Part shown: one piece after another, positions 23,203 through 33,230 of the stretch
Position numbering within the stretch: the stretch's first letter is position 1
Layout of the letters: each line of letters begins with the position of its first letter
Translations under genes and position numbers: made by a program
Source: Fragilaria crotonensis
Taxonomy: Eukaryota > Bacillariophyta > Fragilariophyceae > Fragilariales > Fragilariaceae
Assembly (NCBI GenBank): GCA_022925895.1
Contig: JAKSYS010000589.1
Coordinates: 1-39,901, forward strand
DNA: 39,901 bases
Direction: 5' to 3'
Notes under the pieces: model-generated
Told to the model about the DNA's origin: nothing
The model's input: the letters and a program-made list of their open reading frames with translations, nothing else
The model's database searches: none

Positions 23203-23514
23203 GTTGGCATATTCTAAGGGACGTTGCATGCTCATTGATTCGGATCGGTGCTGGTATTCGGCTTCGTTGTTTGGACATATTCTTCTTGCTGAAGTCACGA
23301 GGGGCATGATGCAATGACTGCGCGAGTCAGCTGTTCATCCTTGTATGTACGACGATGCCTTTTCCATCCTCCGGCAAGCGATAGGTGCTCCAAGCGCATT
23401 AGGAACCCTGAACACTACCAGAGCGGGGGTAATGATGTAGGAATCAAGAACGTGTACTATTTGTAATTTGTACTAGTTTCAACAAGTGAAATTGGGCGCC
23501 ACTGAGTCACCTCA
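23203..23514. other. Convergent intergenic spacer
   Basis: Between the 3' ends of the CDC27 and EGF-like genes. Nothing distinct is seen. Confidence 0.35.
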
Positions 23515-24183
23515 CTAGATTATTTCAGGAGCGCCTCCGTAATCCGTAGATTCAGACAGCTTGATGTCCTCCATGACATCATCACTCTCGACGACATCAC
23601 CTTGTCCAGTCGTAGTATTTGCCATTGCCATCGAATCCTTAAGAACAGATCCATCGGCATCCAGAGACAATTCCGAAGACGGAATATTGTGTTTGTTGAC
23701 TGATGTAGAACGAGTCCTCTTCCGGTAAATCATGTATCCAATGCCTCCAAGGAAAGCAAAGACAACAATGACAATCACTGCGGTAACACCTCCTGATATC
23801 CCACCGCTTTGTGTCCCTTTACTTGGCAATGATTGGGATTGACCACTTGTGGGCCAGTTATCAGGTTTCGTTCCCTCGACAAATTGGCAGTGGTCTCCTT
23901 CGTATCCAGTTGGGCAGTCACATCCCAAATGTGCGGAATCAGCAGAGACCTGCACTTTGCATGTTCCTTCATTGGTGCAAAAAGAAATCATTGATACTTC
24001 TTGATTAAAGGTGCAATACGATGTAGCCTCATGTTCGCAATACAATCCAGCGTACGCAGTATTTAAGTTTCCTTCGTCACAATCACAGTAATAAGCTCCC
24101 TCGTCATTAGGATCTTCCGCACACATGGACCCATTTTCACAACGATGTCCATCGGGACAGTTTTCGCTCGATGTTGCTGACAT
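23515..24183 (-). CDS. EGF-like type I membrane protein
   Basis: About 222 residues starting MSATSSENCPDGHRCENGSM (a Met four codons upstream is also possible). The extracellular part has two EGF-like cysteine modules: CENGSMC...YYCDCDEG...YCEHE, and CTNEGTCKV...LGCDCPTGYEGDHC, the classic CxCxxGYxGxxC ending. A Ser/Gly/Thr stalk leads to a TM helix (VTAVIVIVVFAFLGGIGYMI) with a YRKRTR stop-transfer and an acidic cytosolic tail. No signal peptide is seen at this start, so an upstream leader exon may be missing. EGF-TM proteins of this size are common in diatoms with unknown ligands. The frame is intact. Confidence 0.75.
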   Translation of the reverse strand: MSATSSENCPDGHRCENGSMCAEDPNDEGAYYCDCDEGNLNTAYAGLYCEHEATSYCTFNQEVSMISFCTNEGTCKVQVSADSAHLGCDCPTGYEGDHCQFVEGTKPDNWPTSGQSQSLPSKGTQSGGISGGVTAVIVIVVFAFLGGIGYMIYRKRTRSTSVNKHNIPSSELSLDADGSVLKDSMAMANTTTGQGDVVESDDVMEDIKLSESTDYGGAPEII

Positions 24184-24793
24184 GTTTGTATTCACTCGTA
24201 ACTGATTGTTGTAGAGAGATTGCAGATTTCAGTAATGGTACCTGGTACTGGCGTTTACGTCAACTGGTGCTTCTTCAGCTTGCGTCTGCTGCTTCCGATT
24301 CTCAGAATGTTGCCTAGGAGTACCGGTGCAATTCTATCTTGTATCAAACTCGTCGCAACTCGAGAACCAGGCTGAATACTGTAGGAGCAGTCTTTATCAA
24401 CTGATGTAAGAGTATGGAGTTGGAGTACAGAAGTCGAGGTAGAAGCTATTGTAGCTAGTAGTAGATGTCGGAGAGAACTTAACGAATCCTCTTGTTGATT
24501 GTCTGGGTCAATGCACAGTTTACAATGCAGACTGCGGATGCACGATTACTTTGCACATCGTTCAAGTCTACTCCGACTGCCGTAGTCGACCAGTACTCGA
24601 GCACTGGTGGACTCCCTCGAATCGAGTTCTGTAGGACAGCGGAGCTTGTGTTGCACGGACGCCGCACGCCTTGCGCGGAAAGGCATTTTGAATTTTGAAT
24701 CCCAACATCCCGCCCTTCGCGCTGGCTGGATTGTGATCCACCCAATAAATGGTCCCCACGGCGCCCCTGCTGCCAGCCTCGCCTACTGCAAAC

Positions 24794-25492
24794 CAGGCTT
24801 TGGAAAAATAATACTGCATACTGGTATCGACCTCCAATGTCGCACCAGTACGTATACTTCTACTGCAGTGGAGCTGCAGTACGTACTTCAGTATATCTAA
24901 GAGCTGCAGTATATACTGCAGTATCTTCCCACCGATGCTGCAAATACTGATACTGCAAGGGGAGCTGCAGTATTTACTGGTACTGCACAACAGTAACAGT
25001 AGCACAGTAGCGACTATTGGTACGACGCTAGCTGTATTGGCGAAGTCGCAAAATGCCAAATTGCAAAGTGCAAGTAGAATTAGTATTGTACTACTGTGTA
25101 CTGTAGTGGGACGAAGAAATTGTACAGATTTATGGATAAGAATGCAACTTAAACCGACACAAATAGTTACAAATTGACGTGATTGATAATTCTTGTGCAA
25201 GAAATAGTTACAAATTGACGTGATTGATAATTCTTGTGCAAGTCAGTTCTCGCACGATATTCCCAGTATTTCAAAATACTGCAAATACTGCAGTATCGTT
25301 TTCAGAGCTGGAGTATGGTTTTTTGTGGAGCTGCAGTATGGTTCTACTGCTCTGGAGCTGCAGTATATTTTTTTACTTACTGCGCGAGAGCTGCAGTACG
25401 TATTACTTACTGCCATGGAGCACAAGTATACTGGTATGGTATACTGCAGTATCCAGTATACTTATGTACCAGTATATTTTTTCCAAAGCCTG
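24794..25492. repeat. Foldback-like segment with inverted ends and six GAGCTGCAGTA motifs
   Basis: A 15-base core CAGGCTTTGGAAAAA (24794-24808) recurs inverted at 25478-25492, with partial similarity continuing inward to TACTGGTA. Inside, GAGCTGCAGTA occurs at 24871, 24901, 24962, 25328, 25355 and 25388. It may be a degraded non-autonomous element; no target duplication was identified. Confidence 0.5.
25161..25242. repeat. Perfect 41-bp tandem duplication
   Basis: Copies 25161-25201 and 25202-25242 are identical, beginning AAATAGTTACAAATTGACGT. Confidence 0.97.
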
Positions 25493-25677
25493 CTGCAAAC
25501 GGACCAATTGTCTGTTCGTCTTCCGTCGTGTGCTAGGCATATGGTTTCGTGGACGACCGTTCCTGTTCATCAGTGCTTGCACCTTTCTCAACTTTGGCTC
25601 GGAGGACAATTCCATGATTCACTTGCATTGGAAATTGGATACAGTTCAGTCGTACGTACTCAGTCGGGGTCTGGGAC

Positions 25678-25887
25678 ACGGCGGGATGCGTAGCCTTTCC
25701 CGCCTCAGTGGCGGTCGACTACCTAACGGGGTTTGTAGGAGTAGGATGAGGTACCGCCACAGTGTCCAGTACAATAATAGTGCAATAGTATGGAATGGTG
25801 TTGGTGGCATCTTTACTAAGAATTACCACGCCATCCATCCTGTAGGACGGTAGCACTAGTAGTATAGTGCCTATCGTACTCGTTCGG
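25678..25887 (-). repeat. Terminal split repeat B2
   Basis: This 210-base stretch is identical to B1 at 26165-26374 with a constant offset of 487. It forms the 3' end of the element. Confidence 0.95.
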
Positions 25888-25901
25888 AGGGGGCGGGCGG
25901 G

Positions 25902-26168
25902 TAAATTAAGCTGTAGTAACTTGTGCAGCTACTAGTCCTTCACTCTTCGCACTCCGTGGGCAACCTGTCTCGTAGCAGGTTCCTCGATCGCCGTGCGAGA
26001 GGTTTCTTGTTGCCGCAACTTGGTTACAACTAACAATGAGGATTCGTCGCCAGGTCTCGTTTCAAGTGCCGAATTTGGTGTCTACTTCCCGTGACGCGCC
26101 GAATCTGATTCTGACGCATCGTGGTGTGTGTGGCATCCCCGACCGTCCGTCTTCCCTGCCACTGACGG
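25902..26168 (-). repeat. Split repeat A2
   Basis: 267 bases matching A1 (31820-32088). Differences are a 2-base indel near the start, one C/T substitution, and indels in a T run, a TG run and a C run. Confidence 0.95.
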
Positions 26169-26374
26169 CGGGATGCGTAGCCTTTCCCGCCTCAGTGGCG
26201 GTCGACTACCTAACGGGGTTTGTAGGAGTAGGATGAGGTACCGCCACAGTGTCCAGTACAATAATAGTGCAATAGTATGGAATGGTGTTGGTGGCATCTT
26301 TACTAAGAATTACCACGCCATCCATCCTGTAGGACGGTAGCACTAGTAGTATAGTGCCTATCGTACTCGTTCGG
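26165..26374 (-). repeat. Internal split repeat B1
   Basis: An exact copy of B2. It overlaps the end of A2 by the shared ACGG, and lies just after the recombinase stop on the element strand. Confidence 0.95.
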
Positions 26375-26434
26375 CCCAAAGGGGGCCAAAGGCTGGAGTT
26401 GGGAGGGTGCCGAAGGCAGGGTGGGAGTCGGCGG

Positions 26435-27600
26435 TTATGGTGGTGTGAGGCGGAAGGCGCCTCCACGGAGCATGGCCGCAGAAAGACCATTCATAACCGG
26501 CTGGGCTTGCACATGCAAGTAGCGGTACATCTCGTCGGACCGCCACCGACCCACCATGCGGATGCGGTCGGAGTCGACGCCAGCACAAAGGAGGGCCATG
26601 GCACCGCCGGCGCGGGTGGAACGCACCGTGACGTCGGCGACCGCGTATGCAGGGTCCGGATGGACCAGTAGAGCAGTGCGAATGCGAGTAGTGATGTCCG
26701 ACGGTAAGATGTGCCGGAATGGGCTGTCCGGGTGAACGCGCACAGCATTGAGGGGCGTATCCGGAGTGGCTCCGCTGCGGCGCAAGGTGGCGACGCGAGC
26801 GGCCAAGCAATGTACGGGGCAAAGGAAGGTGACCAGAGCGGCCGTGGCCAATAGTTTCGTTGCGAACGCCATTCTTCTGGGTCGTGAAAGTCAACGTGGC
26901 AAAGGTGGCCGCGGAGAGGTCGTCGTCGGGGCAAGTGACAGTATCAAGTGCCCGCGAGCCAACCCACAACGTGACGTCGCGAAGCCGAAAGAGGGGGCCT
27001 GCGCCGGAAACAGGGGAGTGCCCAGATACTCACCCGGTCGAAGCAGGAAGTAGAACCCGACGACCAAGCATTCTGCCACGGCGATCGCAAGGGCGGAGGG
27101 CGTTTGGTGAGCGAGCGCCCATACTTGCGCCACCACGGAGACCGGGGAGGGTTTGACGCGACTCGGAGGGACATCTTCGCGTCCCCACGCACGATACAGG
27201 GCCGTGAGGCGAATGTCCACATCGCCATGGTGGTTCAGGCGAGGGTCAGAGGCCCCCAGCCGGGCGTACGCCTGACCCACCGCTCGTACGGCGTCCTCCA
27301 CCGTCCGAGAGCGGACAGGTTGACGGCCGGGAGCAATGGAGCCGGTACGGTACCGTTGGGCAAAGAGTTGGAGCAATGGGACGGGATCGGTGTTGCCGAG
27401 ATGTCGGGGGTCCACGTGTAGGGAGGCGCAGAAGGTTTCCCATAGGCGCCAACTGGTGTCGGCCGAGGCCGCGCGTTGCCGAGAAACCCGTCCGGCGGAC
27501 GTTTCCTGAAGAGCGCACCAGTCAAGGAGGCATTGGTGTCGGGTCGCAGCCGGCGCAGCACCCAAGAACGCACCTGTGGATAATGCGCTTGAAAGTGAGT
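26435..27600 (-). pseudogene. Tyrosine recombinase of the retrotransposon (frame broken)
   Basis: The phage-integrase-type recombinase that would insert the circular cDNA. The N-terminal core-binding part includes SWRLWETFCASLHVDP and the RTVEDAVRAVGQAYARLG region. The catalytic part begins with GFYFLLRPGEYLG (first Arg box). It ends with VRSTRAGGAMALLCAG (second Arg region), IRMVGRWRSDEMYRYLH (W/H-R box and catalytic Tyr) and a short tail. Frame changes near 27540, 26950 and 26850 separate the pieces; the intermediate frame still reads family-like (TFATLTFTTQKNGVR, LCPVHCLAARVATLR). It lies directly downstream of RNase H on the same strand. The position of its start is uncertain. Confidence 0.82.
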
Positions 27601-29590
27601 CACGAGTTGTGCATCAGATAACTCCCAGAGACGGCTGGCATCGTCGGCCATGGCATTCACCGGGCCAGGAATATAATGGTGACGGGCCAATAGCGATGAT
27701 GCCGTTGGTGTACGGCATTGTACTGGAGAAGATATGCGCGGGCAGCGAGCGACGTTGCTGACCCTTTCGTGGACCACGCGACCGCTGCGCGGTTATCGCT
27801 CGCAATCCATATCGTGTGTTCGCGCACGTCGTGGCAATGCACAAGGACATCTTTGTGGGCAATTATGCCTGTCAACTCCAAATCGGATATAGACAAAGAG
27901 CCCTCGCGGTTGTCCGAAGTGACCAGTGCTTCCGCAACATGTGGCGCGAAGCGTTGGCGCCACACGATTGGCGGTTGGTCGCCCTCACTGGATAACCACA
28001 CACCCCCCATGCCAGTTTGACAGGCATCGCAGGCACCGACATAGGACGGTGCGGTGGGAACAAGTTCCTGCAGCCGCGTGGGACGCTCGGCCAAGGAATC
28101 AACGAGTGCAGTGAAGTCGGCGGCGGCATCATACACTTGCCGATTCAAACGCACCCGCCGTTTGTCTCCGCGACTAAGGGCCTCCTGGAGCACGGAGAAG
28201 AGCCCTCGTGTGCCCGGGAGGGCCGGAGACATGGACCGTAGCTCTCCTAGTAGCTGGTGCCACTTGGCAACGGCTAGGCGTTTGCGTGGTGGCTGGAGCC
28301 AGCCGAGGACAGTGCGTAGACGTTCGAGGCGATGCGGTGGCAGATTCAAGGTCATGGTTTGGGAGTCGATGTCCCACCCCAGGATGCGCTTTTGTGTCAT
28401 CCAATAGGCGTCGCCTTTCAAGAATTTCTTGACCGATGCAGGCTCTTTGCGATGGGGCGGGTCGCCCTCGTCCAACGGACGAAAAACGCGATCAATGGAG
28501 TGTAAGGCGGCCCTCAACACTCGTCGTTGCTGGTGCTTCGTCTGTGCCAGCAACAGAAAGTCGTCGACGTATACGTCGACCGCGGCGACGGGCTTGCTTG
28601 GCCGCGATGTTCCTGCTGCGGCACGAGACGTGTTCGCAGGGGGACGGTCACGTGAAAACCGGCTGGAGGTGTGGCGGCCACTGCCTCCAGCCGGTGTGAA
28701 TCCCACAGGCACCGATCCCTGTTCGAAGCATCTGATTGGCCACGTCACATGCTGTTTCGGTAAGTATCGTGAAGTATGGCGGCGATTCCACCCAGCCCAT
28801 CGGGAGGGCCAGCGGAAAGGCTATAATTGGTTCGTGTCCAGGGATACAAGGTAACACGACGCCTAATTTTGGGATGTCCTCTATTCTCACCCAGACTCGA
28901 TAGAACCCGTCTGCAATGTCAATCTTTGCCATGTATACAGGTCCATGCCTTGGATCTGCGTGGACCAGGGTGCTGCAAACCCTCTGAAGTGCTCGCCCAA
29001 ATTGCATGGCTTCCCGTGGCGCTAGCTGGAGCGTCTCCTCGTTAAGCTTGGAAAAAGTATAGTCCACAATAAGCCGTGGGCGTCGATCTCGTTGCGGACG
29101 ACGCCCAGAGGCGACACCCGTAAGTGCAGCTGGCGCACGGCCCGGTAGGGCATTACGATCCAATATCCTTGGGCACAAAGTCCAGCATCTCCTCACAGAC
29201 GAATTGTCGCTCGCCGGCGGACGAGCGGTGGGCACCGCGCGTCACCGCTCCGTCGCGGCGTTCAATCGGCCACGCTGGTGTGTGTACGGGCACCGTTGCG
29301 CCCCGCTTCTTCAGATGAGTCAATAGACGGGCTGCGCGGTGGGATAGTTGGCCCACCGTTGGGGTGATGTCGGACTTCCCGCGTGCCAACGCGACGGTAC
29401 GGACCCACCCATGTGTTGCGAAAAGCTTTTCGGTTACCACTGCTAACTTACCAAGTGCGGCTTCGGCTTCCGAGATCTGGTCTGCTCTTCGCTTACGGGT
29501 GGCGCCGTCGCCTACCCCCACCTCCGTCCCCAAGTCATTCAGTCGCGCCGTCGTCGCTGCCCACGGTGGTGCTGCAAGTAGCCAGGGCAC
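27600..29590 (-). pseudogene. Reverse transcriptase-RNase H of the retrotransposon (frame broken)
   Basis: The N-terminal region has ERQFVCEEMLDFVPKDI, then RPRLIVDYTFSKLNEETLQL (RT motif 1), VYMAKIDIADGFYRV (motif A with catalytic Asp), LALPMGWVESPPYF (motif B) and VYVDDFLLLAQ (motif C, YVDD). Thumb and connection follow (TQKRILGWDIDSQTMTLNLP). RNase H supplies the acidic triad in SYVGACDACQTGMGG, ISDLELTGI and WIASDNRAAVAW. The segment HYIPGPVNAMADDASRLW ends the domain in the next frame. Frame changes fall near 29165, 28710 and 27680. The MADDASRLW end and the absence of protease or integrase fit DIRS-like elements. Confidence 0.88.
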
Positions 29591-29888
29591 ACTCGTCGTG
29601 TCACCCTGGCCGTCCCGTCAGGTGGCGGGTGCTTGGAGGCGCTCACGAACATAAGCAAGGAGGCGACTTCGCTCTCCCGCCGAGGCGAATGGCGTGTGAG
29701 TCGCTCGCCTGCCGCAGTTAGGGAAACATCCGCCTTTCGTCCACCATGCCACGCAGAACTCTTGACCAGCATCATTTGATGGGGGGCGGTGCTCACGTAA
29801 GATATTGCGTGTGCCCCCTGCGCGTAGCGGGATGTTGGCGATTCAGCGTCACCCGCTGGATTCTCGACGCGGGTGACGCTGGTTCTCG

Positions 29889-31787
29889 TCACTGTCGGTG
29901 TCTCGCCTGAGGGTGTGCTAAGCGACGACACCCCTGCGTGTCGATGCGTACGTTATGGTGGTGGAACCACTCTCCGCCGGCACTACTGCCAGTCATAGAC
30001 CGCTGTGGCGGTACGGGGTCGAGATACGCTTCCGGGATGTCGACCCAATTTGTTGAGTTATGGAAAGTGCCACGCTTTAGCTCCTGCAGCATTACGGTGA
30101 AGTTCGGCACTTCCACACCGATGACTCCATCGGCAATGTTATGAGCTACCATCTGCATGTACTCGTGCGTGCAAACTTGCACGGCACGTACGATGCGCGC
30201 ATGATAGGTAGGTGCGACTGATGGGTGCCTGCTTGCAAGGGCGTGGTATCGCTCCGTGACGAACGGGGCCGCATTCTGGAACCCCGCGACCATCGACCAC
30301 ATTGCCTCAACGAACGGGTGAGTAGCCCCCACTCCTTGAAAGAGACACTGGCACAGTACTGCATACCTCGTCAAGGTAATCCCCACTTCCAGAATATCTC
30401 GCGGGAACTTAATGCCCCTTTCGCGTAGGGTGCGGTAGTCAGATAAACTGGCGTTCTGCTCGCCTTGCGCCAATTGGTTTCAACGCTCGCATCTGCTAAG
30501 GCCAGATAATGGTGGGCGCTGCCAGAGTAGGCAACCAAGAACGGTTGGCATCCCGAGGAAAGGTCGTCTACCCATGTCCCACAAACTGGAAACCGACAAC
30601 CATTTGCTTCAGGAGGGTGGTGATGATTGGTGCATACAACTCTGACGACAGACCTCGAGACATACACACCTTTTGTAATTCCTGGGTGAGCACAGTGTGC
30701 TGCTCGCTCTTGTGGCAATTTGCAAGGCGGGTCCACACTGGCGCTACGCTCTCAGGGGTTGCCACATTGCAATAGCGGAGAAGCGTCGTATACGTCTCGT
30801 TGTAGGCGTCGGCGATGGTCTTGACTTCGCGTTCGGCACGCCCGCCGTCGCCACCTCGCCCTAGTGTGTCACCCCCCCTGGCCATCCCCAGGGTACGTAG
30901 AAGTACAGCGGCGGCATCTCCTCCACCCGGTCCTTGGGGCGCTGCTAATGCTGGGAGATCCGCCTGTACCTTCATGTTGACGTAGCGGTACGCTTCTCGT
31001 GGTAGGTGGAGTGGTGGAAACGTGAGTACACTGGGTACAGCGTTAAGTGGACCCCACCTCCACGTGCCGTGCACGCTGCACGCAACCACGCGATTACGTC
31101 CTGACAGGCCTCCGTTTCGTGTTGTGCTTGTATTGCACTCACGATGTCCTGATATGCTTGTTTGGGCCGCACCCTATTCCGATGAATCAGAAGGGCGGCG
31201 TAGCGACCCGGGAGGAGCTGAATGTGCCTTGTGCGGATGACTTCTGTTTCCGGATCTTGTTCGGTGTAGGGTCCCAGAACTTGCTGTGCCTCCTCCCACG
31301 TGGGTAGGAGCGTAGTCATCGCAGCCACAGTGGGAACCCGTACAGCTGTCCCTACTAGATGGAAGGCGGAACCTTGACTTCGACAGTTGGGTACTGGTGA
31401 GGTAAGATGTCCCCAACGAAGCCCAGTACATGATCATGAAGTCCCGTGGGCTCGTCACCGGGCGCATCCACATACCGGAGCATGCGGTGCACGATGACCA
31501 CCTCTAGCCCATCATCCCGCCCCGTAAAGTGCGAGGAATGCCATGGGTTGACGGTCACTGAGTGCAATGGTTTGATCTTTAAGGGCCGCCGGTGTTGGCA
31601 CCGCCCTCCAGGGTCAGTGAAGCGATACCCCGCCAGGTAAGCTGCGGTACGTGCTTCCGGCGGGTTGTTGGTTGCATCACTATACAACTCACGATACGTA
31701 CGAGGGGCTACACCTTCCCGCGCGGCAGGTAGGTCCCCGGCCCTAGAGGGGTCCGGCGATGGCGTGCGGATCTACCAGTTGGGCCAT
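29889..31787 (-). pseudogene. Gag-like first ORF of the retrotransposon (frame broken)
   Basis: The likely start is the Met at 31787 (MAQLVDPHAIAG), just inside A1. Family-like text then continues through several frames: ELYSDATNNPPEARTAAYLA, GLHDHVLGFVGDILPHQYP, TTLLPTWEEAQQVLGPYTEQ, TIADAYNETYTTLLRYCNVA, GVEVPNFTVMLQELKRGTFH. Frame changes occur near 31755, 31375, 31010, 30590 and 30470. No zinc knuckle was seen. Identification rests on position upstream of RT and similar length and composition to first ORFs of DIRS-like elements, not on a domain. Confidence 0.55.
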
Positions 31788-31819
31788 GGTGCGGTGTCGC
31801 CTCTGTGCTCAACTGAGTC

Positions 31820-32088
31820 TAAATTAAGCTGTAAACTTGTGCAGCTACTAGTCCTTCACTCTTCGCACTCCGTGGGCAACCTGTCTCGTAGCAGGTTCCT
31901 CGATCGCCGTGCGAGAGGTTTCTTGTTGCCGCAACTTGGTTACAACTAACAATGAGGATTCGTCGCTAGGTCTCGTTTCAAGTGCCGAATTTTGGTGTCT
32001 ACTTCCCGTGACGCGCCGAATCTGATTCTGACGCATCGTGGTGTGCGTGTGGCATCCCCCGACCGTCCGTCTTCCCTGCCACTGACGG
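31820..32088 (-). repeat. Terminal split repeat A1
   Basis: The 269-base 5' end of the element, nearly identical to A2. It ends outward in ACGG like the A2/B1 junction. Confidence 0.95.
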
Positions 32089-32565
32089 TTATCGAATCTC
32101 GAGAGAGGTGCTGTTCACACACCTTCCGACACCAACTATCGGTAAACTGCCACCAGCGACCAGCGACCACCCAGGTCCGAACTGCAAAAAGCACCATCAC
32201 GCACAGACCAGGTACAAAGTCGCATCGAGTGCAACGGAGGAACAACCTCAAAGGCATCATGCTCATGTTTTCAGTCCCAGCATCATTGCCTCTCGTTTAT
32301 TGTATGGTCTACAGCTAGTCCGTATACAGTGCTGTACAGTGAAGCAAAACCACAAATTCGACAATCGCAGTCAACCTTTCGTCGATTGGATCAAGCTTCT
32401 TCCGCATCTGTGCAACACAAAGGCATTCAAAACACTGGACTTGCCGTCATTTTTTCAAGATGATGGTCGATCGCGGCCACCGAGAGCCACAGAAATGATA
32501 CAAATATCACGATTCCAGCCCCAGCAACCGACAAAGCCTCGAGAGCAACAAATGATGGAGTAGCA
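32089..32565. other. Flank right of the retrotransposon
   Basis: Short chance ORFs only. It may be part of the same disrupted low-complexity gene that becomes visible from 32566. Confidence 0.3.
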
Positions 32566-32946
32566 ACGCAGCCTCCAACAAACCACCTCGAAAGAAGAAG
32601 TCACGGGCTCCAACGTCTAGTCCGATTTCGCCCTGTAGATGACGATACTGTTGGCGATGATGCCGCACCCGACACTGCCACGAAAGCAAAAAGTGATGAG
32701 GTCATCACGCAGCCTCCAACAGCCACCTCGAAAGAAGTCGCGGGCACCAACGCCTAGTCCGACTTCGCCCCCTAGATGACGATACTCTTGGCGATGATGC
32801 CGCACCCGACGCTGCCCAAACAAACAACTGATGAAGTCACGCAGCCCAAGTCGAAAGAAGTCGCGGGCTCCAACTCCCAGTCCCTCTGCGCCCCCTATAG
32901 ATGACGATACTCTTGGCGATGATGCTGCAACAATCGAGACAGATGC
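32566..32946. repeat. Three tandem repeats of about 110-140 bp
   Basis: Units start ACGCAGCC at 32566, 32707 and 32839 and each contains TAGATGACGATACT followed by TTGGCGATGATG. In one frame or another they encode KKSRAPTPSP and IDDDTLGDDAA. Lengths differ by non-multiples of three. Confidence 0.8.
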
Positions 32947-33226
32947 ACCTGCAGTAGATATAAAGCCACCAGTTCCTCTTCTTGTTCCTACCCCCTTCCT
33001 GTGCAACCTGTTCCTCCTACAACGGCACCGACATCACATAAGCCTACGATCTCTCAGTATCTATCCCATCCAATACTCCAACGTACCCAAGGATTACAAC
33101 AGTGCAACCTCGCCGGTTTATGTTCCAATCGACGACGATCCTATTGTTACTCAAGATAAAGAGGTTGAAGAAGATAAGGAGGAAGTTGAGCTTGATATGT
33201 TCAAACCGAAGCAAGACTGCTGGTAG
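32831..33226 (+). CDS. Low-complexity Ser/Pro and acidic protein, probable gene remnant
   Basis: The open frame begins MKSRSPSRKKSRAPTPSPSA, then IDDDTLGDDAATIETD, and ends KEVEEDKEEVELDMFKPKQD. The first part is the last unit of the tandem repeat. The upstream units carry the same peptide but in different frames, so the original gene was longer. After the stop the same frame continues with a hydrophobic, TM-like stretch (WILLALCGMIFTAYQMSENP), which suggests a nonsense or frame break rather than a true end. The family is not recognised. Position next to a retrotransposon and repeat structure suggest a decayed or mobile-element-related gene. Confidence 0.35.
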   Translation: MKSRSPSRKKSRAPTPSPSAPPIDDDTLGDDAATIETDAPAVDIKPPVPLLVPTPFLCNLFLLQRHRHHISLRSLSIYPIQYSNVPKDYNSATSPVYVPIDDDPIVTQDKEVEEDKEEVELDMFKPKQDCW

Positions 33227-33230
33227 CATT

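Larger units (their letters stand above)
24196..25677. other. Repeat-rich gene-free spacer
   Basis: Long ORFs here on both strands come from tandem CTGCAGTA-type words rather than codon bias, and none resembles a protein family. The stretch contains an 11-bp dispersed motif, a foldback-like inverted repeat and a perfect 41-bp tandem duplication, listed separately. Confidence 0.5.
25678..32088 (-). mobile_element. PAT/Ngaro-type tyrosine recombinase (DIRS-like) retrotransposon
   Basis: A 6.4-kb element read on the minus strand with the order A1 (32088-31820), gag-like region, RT, RNase H, tyrosine recombinase, B1 (26374-26165), A2 (26168-25902), B2 (25887-25678). A1/A2 and B1/B2 are direct repeat pairs, giving the split direct repeat layout of PAT, Kangaroo and Ngaro elements instead of LTRs. 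That layout, with an RT carrying YVDD and a recombinase in place of an integrase, sets it apart from Gypsy and Copia. All expected modules are present, but the frames are broken about ten times, so this copy is not obviously functional as read. There is no target site duplication, as expected for recombinase-mediated insertion. Confidence 0.88.

Noticed and set aside
24568-25200. 210-codon minus-strand ORF with hydrophobic stretches
   Set aside because: It is composed of translated CTGCAGTA-type repeats (ILQYILQLL), has no family likeness, and its opposite strand is equally open.
26748-28854. Long plus-strand ORFs in the 26.7-28.9 kb block
   Set aside because: They are GC-rich shadows opposite the RT, RNase H and recombinase frames.
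25678-32088. LTR retrotransposon
   Set aside because: The repeats are split and interleaved (A-internal-B-A-B), a tyrosine recombinase replaces the DDE integrase, and no aspartic protease was seen.
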